NCBI GenBank assembly: GCA_016291275.1
Contig: JAEEWY010000055.1
Location: 1 to 8,848, forward strand
Source: Methanobrevibacter sp.
GTDB lineage: Archaea > Methanobacteriota > Methanobacteria > Methanobacteriales > Methanobacteriaceae
Length of the DNA: 8,848 nt
Reading direction: 5' to 3'
The notes beneath the pieces were generated by a model. It saw nothing but the letters and a program-made list of their open reading frames with translations. It had not been told where the DNA came from and made no database searches. Numbering within the stretch: position 1 is the first letter of the stretch; each line of letters starts with the position of its first letter. This document shows, in pieces, positions 1-5,691 of this stretch. The translations under genes and the position numbers were made by a program.

Positions 1-595
1 AGACAAGAGTTCCAGTATTGACTAAAGGAGTGTCTACCCTTTTGATTGAAGTGCTTTTTGAAGGTCTTGTCTTATTTCTCTTATAATAGTTAAATCCAAT
101 ATCACCAGTGACCTCTTCAGCCAAGTCTACAGACGCATTATCCATTGTAGGGGTTGCTATATAATATCCTTCACCATAACCAGGCTCATGGTCATGACCT
201 ATAATGACCAAATCAGAATCCAACTTAGCGACATCGCTTACAACATAATCATGAACAAGAGTCTCTCCATTGGTCCTACCTTTATTGAAGTCTTCTGGAG
301 AATCTGTCACCTTAACTTGATAGTTTATGACTTCCACATCACCATGAGAAAATGCAAAGGCTCTGCAAACTAGAGGAAGAATAAGCTTATGCAGTTTTTC
401 TCTGGAATGCATACCTGAAACAACTGCAATTTTCAAAGTTGTATCATTGGAGTGAGTATAGTTAACCTTAGCCACACTTCCTAAATTATCCTCGCCTATG
501 ATTTCACTGCTGCCTTCAGTTAAAATGAAAAATCCTAAAATAGCTGCAATGATAATTATCAAGCTAATTATGATAATCTTAATCCTTTTACCCAT
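1..595 (-). CDS. Membrane-anchored M14-metallopeptidase-like protein (partial, 3' end outside window)
   Basis: This open frame was read by hand: 198 codons from an ATG at 595 to the window edge with no stop. Residues 5-25 form one strong hydrophobic helix after a short basic start (MGKR), so it is a signal anchor or signal peptide and the rest should lie outside the membrane. The outer part has SGMHSRE at 60-66, which gives an HxxE pair (H63, E66) after a beta strand (KIAVVSG). It then has GRTNG at 106-110 and SDLVIIGHDHE at 127-137. That order (HxxE, Arg, then His after a hydrophobic strand) resembles the zinc-ligand order of M14 carboxypeptidases and the succinylglutamate desuccinylase/aspartoacylase family. 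The C-terminal part with any catalytic Glu is missing, so activity cannot be judged. A weak GGGAT site precedes the ATG. The gene follows mfnF by 45 bases and may be the last gene of the wecB-mfnD-mfnF transcript. It could equally be a Methanobrevibacter-specific exported protein of unknown role. Confidence 0.75.
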   Translation of the reverse strand, partial: MGKRIKIIIISLIIIIAAILGFFILTEGSSEIIGEDNLGSVAKVNYTHSNDTTLKIAVVSGMHSREKLHKLILPLVCRAFAFSHGDVEVINYQVKVTDSPEDFNKGRTNGETLVHDYVVSDVAKLDSDLVIIGHDHEPGYGEGYYIATPTMDNASVDLAEEVTGDIGFNYYKRNKTRPSKSTSIKRVDTPLVNTGTLV

Positions 596-640
596 AATAT
601 CCCAAATTAGAATTCATTATACTATATGGAATTTAAAATC

Positions 641-1663
641 TTAATCCAAGTAATTTTTCATCATGATTGCAGTGCCTATGGCAGGAGCTACAGTACACTC
701 GTCATCACTGTAAAAGTCACCCATTGATTTAACATCAAGACCTAATAATTTAGCTGCCTCAGCACATAGAATGTCTTTTCCAAGACCAGTCACTATAACC
801 TTGTCCAATCCTTCCCTGTCTGAGACTTCCTTAAGACCTGCAGCTATTTGCTTTACCTGCTCCTTGTGAATGTAATCAGCCATTTCCTTAATGTCATCCA
901 TTGACAATATATCCAAATCTGCACATACAACCCTTGAGATTCTCCTTGCAGACTCTTCCTTGGATTTTCCTGCACCATCACAGGTAGCGCAAACATAATC
1001 CTCATCTTCAATCAAATCAAGGACATTGTAGACATCTGCAGTGATTGCAAAGAGTTCAGAAGCAACCCTATAGGTTTCTCCATTGAGCGGAATTGAATCT
1101 ACAAAGCTTGTTAAATTGGTTCTTAATGTTCCTGTATAGACAAGTTCACCAGTAGCGGATCTTTCAAAATCGGTTCTGCCCTTAGCACATTCCTTTCCAT
1201 CCTTGATTGGAATGATGTCTGTGGTTGTGCTTCCAGTATCTACAAAAATGCAATCCTTTTCAATTTCAGCAACGATGTGTGAAGTGGCAATCCAGTTTGC
1301 AGCTGCAACTTCAATAGGATTTGCAATAAGTTCAGCAAGTGACAATACATTATCTGTACCAATATATGCAACAGGACAGTCAAAGAGCTTTTCACAAGTG
1401 GTTGCAATATCTAACACCCCTTGTGCCTTTGTCTCAAAAGCATCAACTAACTCTGCAGTCATGGAAATTCCTACAGCATCTATCTCATCAACTGGACAGA
1501 TCTTTTCTATCAAATCATATAAGACATTTCCCAATCTTTCATTTTGAGACCACATAGGCAAGTATTCAAATACAGTTTGAATATCCTTTATTTCACCATT
1601 TTCATATTCCACAATTGCCAAATCGGTGTTTGCACCACCGATATCAAAACCTGCTACTTTCAC
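641..1663 (-). CDS. mfnF: Methanofuran biosynthesis synthase MfnF (ASKHA-fold, hydantoinase/oxoprolinase-like)
   Basis: MfnF condenses the diphosphate-activated aminomethylfuran unit with gamma-glutamyltyramine to form the APMF-Glu core of methanofuran (EC 2.5.1.131), in the cytoplasm. The family was earlier labelled a probable H4MPT-linked C1-transfer protein. The 340-residue sequence shows an ASKHA/actin-like phosphate-1 loop, GFDIGGANTDLA, at 5-16. A second loop, FVDTGSTTTDIIPI, lies at 140-153. VTGLGKDIL at 291-299 and APAIGTA at 326-332 complete the nucleotide-binding core. There is a Cys pair, CATC, at 225-228. The start is a GTG placed 3 bases after a GGTGAT site, and the residues directly after it begin the family core, so this start is well supported. 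The gene lies 91 bases downstream of mfnD, the enzyme that makes its substrate. The family identification is strong. The exact reaction is taken from published work on the Methanocaldococcus jannaschii homologue, not from this sequence. Confidence 0.92.
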   Translation of the reverse strand: MKVAGFDIGGANTDLAIVEYENGEIKDIQTVFEYLPMWSQNERLGNVLYDLIEKICPVDEIDAVGISMTAELVDAFETKAQGVLDIATTCEKLFDCPVAYIGTDNVLSLAELIANPIEVAAANWIATSHIVAEIEKDCIFVDTGSTTTDIIPIKDGKECAKGRTDFERSATGELVYTGTLRTNLTSFVDSIPLNGETYRVASELFAITADVYNVLDLIEDEDYVCATCDGAGKSKEESARRISRVVCADLDILSMDDIKEMADYIHKEQVKQIAAGLKEVSDREGLDKVIVTGLGKDILCAEAAKLLGLDVKSMGDFYSDDECTVAPAIGTAIMMKNYLD

Positions 1664-1672
1664 ATTATCACC
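1661..1672 (-). promoter_or_regulatory. Ribosome binding site and GTG start of mfnF
   Basis: On the minus strand GGTGAT (1672-1667) is followed by AAT and then GTG (1663-1661). GGTGAT matches the archaeal 16S anti-Shine-Dalgarno complement. The ATG that overlaps this GTG by two bases is in another frame and meets TGA at once, so GTG is the start. The 91-base spacer to mfnD is AT-rich. It has no clear TATA box or T-run terminator on the minus strand, so readthrough from mfnD is likely. Confidence 0.7.
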
Positions 1673-1754
1673 AAATAAGTATAATTATTCCCCTATTTTT
1701 TTCTAAAATTCATAATATTATTAAAACTAATTTTCATTATTATTTCCATTATTT

Positions 1755-2930
1755 TTATTTTTCCAATTTTATTTCTAAAATTCCATCATCATTCTTATAG
1801 AAGCTTGCTTTAGAACTATAAGTTATTTCACCAATATCTTCAACACTTATCTTTTTATCAATCAAATCAATGATTGTTTTAGCAATATTGATATTTATGA
1901 TCTTTTGAAGCCCCACATAGGAAGTGGTGAACCTTGAGTTTATCTCCAAAAGATAAATGTAATCATCTTCAATAATGAAATCAATTCCTATAAAACCTTT
2001 TAGTCCCGGAACATATTCACAAGCCAATTTTGCATACTTAAAGACTTTTTCCTTCAAAGGATGTTCATATGGAACATATCCTCCAAGATATTCTCCTCCG
2101 TTTTCATCAATTTCCACTATTTGCTTATTTAAGCTTATAGGAAGAGCTTCCTTACCATCACTGATTAGGCAGACACTGCAAACATCCCCTTCAATGTATG
2201 GCTGAACGATGAATCTGGAACCGTCACCATAGATTTCCTCCAAGTCATCAATATCCTTTTTAGATGCAATTATCTTGATGTCATCACAATCCACCCCAAA
2301 ACGTGGCTTTGCAATGAGCTTTTTCTCTTTAACTACATCCCTATCGGAATTATCCAATACTGGAATGTCTTTAGGCTTCTGCATTATAGGAACTGCATTG
2401 TCATTGCTGCCGTCACCATAATCGCCATTGATTGTGTCAAAGAAGATTTGAATTGCCCTTTTCCAATAGGTCTTCTTATTCAATAGAATGTTATATGTCA
2501 TTGGCTGAGGTATTCTATTTGCCAAATAATCAAATGTCTCATACTTGTCAGATGCAAGGTTCACTGCAAAATGGTCACTGCCGTAAACCTTTATATCCTT
2601 GGATTCGAGCAATTTAGTTAAATTGTATAGGTTATTGTCATTTTCAGCTGCAATGAACATTGCCCTATCAAATACATAAGCTTCCCTTTCAAGCCAATCC
2701 TCAAGAGCTTCTTCAATAACTACAGTTTTTATATCAAAGTCAAAGTCATCAAAGATGTTTTCAAACTGTTTTGCAAGCAAAACAAAAATGTCCTCATCCT
2801 TTAAATCAGTTACAAGTGATCTTATCAACTCTACCGCTTCTGAAACTATTGATAAATCTTCTACACCAGAAGCTGTAAAGTATTCAAACACCAATATTGA
2901 ATCATCATTCACATCTTTTAAATCAAGCAT
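1755..2930 (-). CDS. mfnD: Tyramine--L-glutamate ligase MfnD (ATP-grasp)
   Basis: MfnD joins the gamma-carboxyl of glutamate to tyramine using ATP (EC 6.3.4.24), giving the gamma-glutamyltyramine used by MfnF. The 391-residue protein starts with an N-terminal domain carrying ILVFEYFTASG at 12-22, typical of this family. The ATP-grasp part begins around DKYETF (128-133). It shows a nucleotide-binding lysine in IAKPRFGVD (K208), the hinge segment VQPYIEGDV (242-250), and the metal-binding end GIDFI...LLEINSRF with D317, E329 and N331. Residues about 163-204 are polar, Gly/Asn/Asp-rich and poorly structured in appearance. They look like an insertion between the two ATP-grasp subdomains. The start is supported by AAGGTGG four bases before the ATG, and this site overlaps the wecB stop codon. 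The order wecB-mfnD-mfnF on one strand suggests one transcript. A generic carboxylate-amine ligase is the alternative, but the mfnF neighbour argues for MfnD. Confidence 0.9.
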   Translation of the reverse strand: MLDLKDVNDDSILVFEYFTASGVEDLSIVSEAVELIRSLVTDLKDEDIFVLLAKQFENIFDDFDFDIKTVVIEEALEDWLEREAYVFDRAMFIAAENDNNLYNLTKLLESKDIKVYGSDHFAVNLASDKYETFDYLANRIPQPMTYNILLNKKTYWKRAIQIFFDTINGDYGDGSNDNAVPIMQKPKDIPVLDNSDRDVVKEKKLIAKPRFGVDCDDIKIIASKKDIDDLEEIYGDGSRFIVQPYIEGDVCSVCLISDGKEALPISLNKQIVEIDENGGEYLGGYVPYEHPLKEKVFKYAKLACEYVPGLKGFIGIDFIIEDDYIYLLEINSRFTTSYVGLQKIININIAKTIIDLIDKKISVEDIGEITYSSKASFYKNDDGILEIKLEK

Positions 2931-2942
2931 ATTGCCACCTTA
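2928..2942 (-). promoter_or_regulatory. mfnD ribosome binding site overlapping the wecB stop codon
   Basis: Reading the minus strand, the wecB TAA (2942-2940) runs directly into GGTGG (2939-2935), giving AAGGTGG. Four bases then lead to the mfnD ATG (2930-2928). The intergenic gap is only 9 bases. The layout implies cotranscription and probable translational coupling of the epimerase and mfnD. Confidence 0.75.
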
Positions 2943-4271
2943 ATTAGCATAATCCTCATAGATAATTGTTAATCCATTTAAATTCAAATCATCATAAGGG
3001 AATTTAATTTCTTCACCATCAAAAGCAATCTTAATCAATGAATTATTGTTTTTCTCAAACTCATCCACAGTAATATCCTCATCAATGACTTTCATCTTCC
3101 TTGTAAAGCTTGACATCACTTCATCAGGAGCTTCCATTTTCAAATTATCATTTTTATCTGCATCTTCTATGATTTTAATCATTAGCTCTGCAGCATTTCC
3201 CATCCCATATGGGTTTTTAGCAGATTTCATCTTATTTGCAAACTCTTCATCATCCAAAATTCTTCTTGCATTTTCAAGTATTACTTCCTTATCGGAACCT
3301 ACAAGAATGTTTCCACCTGCAGTTACGGTTTCAGGCCTTTCGGTATTGTACCTTAAGGTAAGTGCAGGCACATCAAGAGTGATCGCTTCCTCTTGAAGTC
3401 CTCCAGAATCTGTTAGGATAATGGTGGATTTTGAAATGAGAAGAAGGAAATCAAGATAACCGACTGGTTTTATGATATGTACATGGTCAAGATCGTTTAA
3501 TCTGTCAAAGAGACCAAAGTTCTCCATAGTCTTCTTGGTTCTTGGATGAATTGGGAAGATGATGTTCATGTCATCAAGTTCCTCCAAAGCTTCTATGATA
3601 TTGGTTAATCTTTCTTTATCATCAACTGTTTCCGCTCTGTGCATTGTTAAGGTAAGGATGTTTTCCATATTATCAATATCAAGCTCTGCAAGACCTTCAT
3701 CGTATTCATCTTTTTCCCTATTCTTGGATATTTCAAGGTTTCTGAAGCATGCATCCACAACAGTGTTTCCTGTGATGAATATTCTTTTTCTTGAAATTCC
3801 TTCCATAGCAAGGTTAATTGCAGACTCTTCAGTTGGAACAAAGTATAGTTTGGAACATATGTCTGCAGCAAGCCTGTTGATTTCTTCGGGCATAGTCTCA
3901 TCAAAAGAACGAAGCCCCGCTTCCACATGACCTACTGGAATGTGCAATTTGCTTGCAACAAGTGCACCTGCAAGCACTGCATTTGTATCTCCCTGTACAA
4001 GCAAGATGTCTGGTTTCTCATCTAGGAGAACCTCTTCAATACCTTCCATCATTTTGCCAGTCTGCTTTCCATGGGACCCTGATCCAACATGAATGTTATA
4101 GTTAGGGGTAGGCAATTTCAAGTCAATGAAGAAATTTTCAGACATTTCCTTGTCATAGTGCTGACCAGTGTGAATCAAAAGCAATTCATGGCCTCTCTTT
4201 TCAATCTCATCCATAACAGAAGCCATTTTGATTATTTCTGGCCTTGTTCCAAGTACAATAGCTATTTTCAT
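2940..4271 (-). CDS. wecB: Non-hydrolysing UDP-N-acetylglucosamine 2-epimerase with C-terminal extension
   Basis: This enzyme interconverts UDP-GlcNAc and UDP-ManNAc in the cytoplasm, supplying ManNAc-type sugars for surface glycans or glycoproteins. The GT-B fold is clear. The N-terminal LGTRPEIIK carries K15. GDTNAVLAG carries D95, and GHVEAGLRSF carries E117. MPEEINR carries E129/E130. TGNTVVDA lies at 167-174, and TMHRAET carries H211. FPIHPRT follows at 239-245. TDSGGLQEEA (287-296) is the UDP-binding motif. All residues expected for catalysis are present. The core ends near residue 372, the usual family length being about 370-380. A further 70 residues or so (373-443), rich in Asp, Glu, Asn and Lys, follow with no family I recognise. 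The start ATG has AGGATG seven bases upstream. It is the first gene of the minus-strand block and is coupled to mfnD. The function is secure. The product's end use, and the role of the tail, are not visible here. Confidence 0.93.
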   Translation of the reverse strand: MKIAIVLGTRPEIIKMASVMDEIEKRGHELLLIHTGQHYDKEMSENFFIDLKLPTPNYNIHVGSGSHGKQTGKMMEGIEEVLLDEKPDILLVQGDTNAVLAGALVASKLHIPVGHVEAGLRSFDETMPEEINRLAADICSKLYFVPTEESAINLAMEGISRKRIFITGNTVVDACFRNLEISKNREKDEYDEGLAELDIDNMENILTLTMHRAETVDDKERLTNIIEALEELDDMNIIFPIHPRTKKTMENFGLFDRLNDLDHVHIIKPVGYLDFLLLISKSTIILTDSGGLQEEAITLDVPALTLRYNTERPETVTAGGNILVGSDKEVILENARRILDDEEFANKMKSAKNPYGMGNAAELMIKIIEDADKNDNLKMEAPDEVMSSFTRKMKVIDEDITVDEFEKNNNSLIKIAFDGEEIKFPYDDLNLNGLTIIYEDYAN

Positions 4272-4373
4272 TTTTAAACATCCTATAAGTTAGTTGATAA
4301 TTTAATTAAAATCGATTATTTGGTTTTGAAAAATTCTTTATTAATTTATATTATGTAAAATTATGTTCTTTAA

Positions 4374-4385
4374 ATAATATATAGT
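4374..4385 (-). promoter_or_regulatory. Candidate TATA box for the wecB-mfnD-mfnF transcript
   Basis: On the minus strand the sequence ACTATATATTATT lies about 100 bases before the wecB ATG, which would give a leader of roughly 75 bases. A second candidate, ATATAAATT, lies nearer the gene at about 4343-4352. In DNA this AT-rich, TATA-like strings are frequent by chance, so the choice between them is weak. Confidence 0.3.
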
Positions 4386-4482
4386 TTAATTAATTTTTAA
4401 TAAATATCTTTAAGTGATAGCAGTTTCCTTTAAAAAATATTAATTTAATTCATATTGGAAAAATAAAAAATGAAAAAATAAA

Positions 4483-4492
4483 AAATATATAA
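4483..4492 (+). promoter_or_regulatory. Candidate TATA box for the DUF447 gene
   Basis: AAATATATAA is centred about 37 bases before the ATG at 4525. Archaeal transcription normally starts about 25-27 bases after the box centre, so the leader would be only about 10-15 bases, just long enough to hold the GAGGG ribosome site. The AT-rich background lowers confidence. Confidence 0.4.
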
Positions 4493-4524
4493 TTAAAATG
4501 TTTAAATAATTATTGAGGGCAAAT

Positions 4525-5202
4525 ATGAACCAAGAACTGATCATAAACAATAAACACTATAAAAAGGCAGAAAATTTAGAATCATTAAACATGTTTAAGG
4601 GACAGCTCTATGAAACAATTGTCACCACGCAAAGTAATGACCAAGTTAAAAATGCTGCCCCAATAGGAGTTATCTGCAAGGATTCAAATCATGTTGTCAT
4701 TCATTTGGACAATTGTGTTCACACCCATCTAAACATTATGGAAAATGGGGAATTGATTGTGAACATTACAAAAGACCCACTTATTTTTACTTATTCTACT
4801 CTTGGAGAACTGGAAGAAGAGTATTTTGGAGAGTTCAATGAATTCCCTATGATAAAGGACTCATTAGGATTCTTTAAGGCTCATGTTGTAAAGACAATAG
4901 AGAAGAAAAGAGAGAATGACTACAACAATGGAATTGGAAATGTAGTGACTTGTGAAGTGGAAGACATTTACATTAGTGATAATAACGAGATTGTTCCTTT
5001 AAACAGAGCTATGAATGCCGTTATAGAAAGCTTGGTTTATTACTGCAGATTTGACCATAAGTACAAAGAAAAGCAGGACATGATCTGGACTCATATGAAA
5101 GAGCTGAATAGAGTCTGTCAAAAAGTGGGAAATGAGTCTGAAAAGAAATCCATTAAACTTATCATAGATAAATTAAAAGAGAATCATGTTTATTTAGAAT
5201 AA
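4525..5202 (+). CDS. DUF447 family protein (FMN-binding split-barrel type)
   Basis: This 225-residue protein matches the archaeal/methylotroph DUF447 family, whose structurally studied members have an FMN-binding split-barrel fold. The reaction is unknown. Visible family marks are the N-terminal barrel with YETIVTT (29-35) and AAPIGVICKD (44-53), a strand/loop region VVIHLDNCVHTHLN (57-70), and the C-terminal helical part with PLNRAMNAVIESLVYYCR (158-175). That last segment is the conserved NRA..AVIE..V...R helix. The start is the ATG at 4525, five bases after GAGGG (4515-4519). An in-frame TTG four codons upstream overlaps this ribosome site and is unlikely to be used. The gene reads away from the methanofuran genes and ends at a T6/A6 run, so it is probably monocistronic. 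My recollection is that DUF447 genes also occur near H4MPT-linked C1 genes in methylotrophic bacteria, which would make a C1-cofactor role plausible. That is inference only. Confidence 0.85.
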   Translation: MNQELIINNKHYKKAENLESLNMFKGQLYETIVTTQSNDQVKNAAPIGVICKDSNHVVIHLDNCVHTHLNIMENGELIVNITKDPLIFTYSTLGELEEEYFGEFNEFPMIKDSLGFFKAHVVKTIEKKRENDYNNGIGNVVTCEVEDIYISDNNEIVPLNRAMNAVIESLVYYCRFDHKYKEKQDMIWTHMKELNRVCQKVGNESEKKSIKLIIDKLKENHVYLE

Positions 5203-5213
5203 TATCATGATAA

Positions 5214-5227
5214 ATTTTTTAAAAAAT
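5214..5227 (+). terminator. T-run/short palindrome after the DUF447 gene
   Basis: Twelve bases after the stop lies ATTTTTTAAAAAAT, a T6 run inside a self-complementary A/T block. Euryarchaeal RNA polymerase terminates at U-runs with little or no hairpin, so this is a reasonable terminator. The stretch after it up to 5365 holds only AT-rich promoter-like DNA. Confidence 0.4.
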
Positions 5228-5285
5228 GAATATAATTCAGAAAAAATTAATAAAAATGGCTAAAAAAATGATAAAAAATAAAAAA

Positions 5286-5295
5286 TTTAATATAT
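5286..5295 (+). promoter_or_regulatory. Candidate TATA box for the small membrane protein gene
   Basis: TTTAATATAT lies about 75 bases before the ATG at 5366, which would give a leader of roughly 50 bases. A second possible box, AAAATATTATT, lies at about 5306-5316. Both are weak in this base composition. Confidence 0.3.
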
Positions 5296-5365
5296 TGCTT
5301 TCTAAAAAAATATTATTAACAAAGGATAATGTAAATTATTCTTTAAAAATTATGGAGGATGTGAA

Positions 5366-5569
5366 ATGGCTGAAACAATAGATAAAGTAATTGTAATTGT
5401 TGGATATCTTCTTGCTATATTCATACCTTTATTAGGTTTAATTGCAGGAGTAGTATTATACTTTGTAAAAAAAGAAGACCCATTCTACCAAAAACATGCA
5501 AAATACATTATAATCGTTGCAATAGTTGTTTGGGCTTTAAGCGCTATTTTAGTAGGTTTGTTGAGTTAA
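5366..5569 (+). CDS. Small two-helix integral membrane protein, unknown function
   Basis: This is a 67-residue protein. A strong GGAGG (5354-5358) sits seven bases before the ATG, the best ribosome site in the window, so the gene is very probably real and well translated. After a short polar start (MAETIDK), residues 8-33 form a first hydrophobic helix with GYLLAIFIPLLGLIAG. A charged loop, KKEDPFYQKHAK, spans 35-46. Residues 47-66 form a second helix (YIIIVAIVVWALSAILVGLL). The loop Lys/His residues suggest that the hairpin loop faces the cytoplasm. I do not recognise a named family with certainty. The pattern resembles short two-helix membrane proteins common in archaea. It stands alone, with its own spacer upstream and a hairpin downstream, so the context gives no functional clue. 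Confidence 0.8.
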   Translation: MAETIDKVIVIVGYLLAIFIPLLGLIAGVVLYFVKKEDPFYQKHAKYIIIVAIVVWALSAILVGLLS

Positions 5570-5595
5570 AACACACCTTAATTTAAATTAAAAAA

Positions 5596-5643
5596 TTTTT
5601 TCAATATTTTCTTATTAATTAATCCACTTTAATTAATAAGAAA
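5596..5643. terminator. T6 run and 15-bp perfect hairpin between convergent genes
   Basis: A T6 run (5596-5601) lies 26 bases after the small membrane protein gene. It is followed by a perfect inverted repeat: TTTCTTATTAATTAA at 5608-5622, loop TCCACT, and the exact reverse complement at 5629-5643. The T-rich stretch 5644-5666 follows on the plus strand. The position between convergent genes fits a terminator, possibly working in both directions. Confidence 0.6.
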
Positions 5644-5673
5644 TTTCTATTTTTATAATCTTTTTAAAATAAT

Positions 5674-5690
5674 AAAAAATAAAATAAAAA
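5674..5690 (-). terminator. T-run terminator of truA
   Basis: Directly after the truA stop, the minus strand reads TTTTTATTTTATTTTTT, a series of T-runs of the kind used for intrinsic termination in Euryarchaeota. The hairpin at 5608-5643 lies beyond it as a possible backup. Confidence 0.45.
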
Positions 5691-5691
5691 T

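Larger units (their letters stand above)
4272..4524. other. Divergent AT-rich promoter region between wecB and the DUF447 gene
   Basis: These 253 bases hold no open frame of note and are almost entirely A and T. The minus-strand side carries the AGGATG site for wecB (4279-4284). The plus-strand side carries the GAGGG site for the DUF447 gene (4515-4519). Two imperfect direct copies of a GAAAAATAAAAAAT-like unit sit at about 4458-4488. No hairpin that would suggest a riboswitch was found. Confidence 0.6.

Noticed and set aside
188..373. A 61-codon plus-strand frame near the left edge
   Set aside because: It lies opposite the continuous 198-codon exported-protein frame, which has a signal anchor and ordered motifs. 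The short frame has neither a ribosome site nor a recognisable domain.
1664..1754. A possible separate promoter or riboswitch for mfnF in the 91-base spacer
   Set aside because: I found no clear TATA box on the minus strand and no stable stem-loop. The spacer is nearly pure A/T and too short for a known riboswitch class.
3647..3928. A 93-codon frame on the minus strand inside wecB
   Set aside because: It overlaps the epimerase in another frame on the same strand, across its conserved catalytic motifs, and has no support as a gene.
3046..3930. Ser-rich open frames of 116 and 123 codons on the plus strand opposite wecB
   Set aside because: Both are complements of the conserved epimerase frame. 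Their Ser/Ile/Leu bias is what antisense of an Asp/Glu/Lys-rich gene gives.
4441..4500. Repeated A-rich units as a CRISPR-like or satellite repeat
   Set aside because: The units are short, imperfect, lack unique spacers and match the general A/T homopolymer texture of all spacers in this window.
4513..4524. TTG at 4513 as the start of the DUF447 gene
   Set aside because: The TTG overlaps the GAGGG ribosome site, which is correctly spaced for the ATG at 4525.
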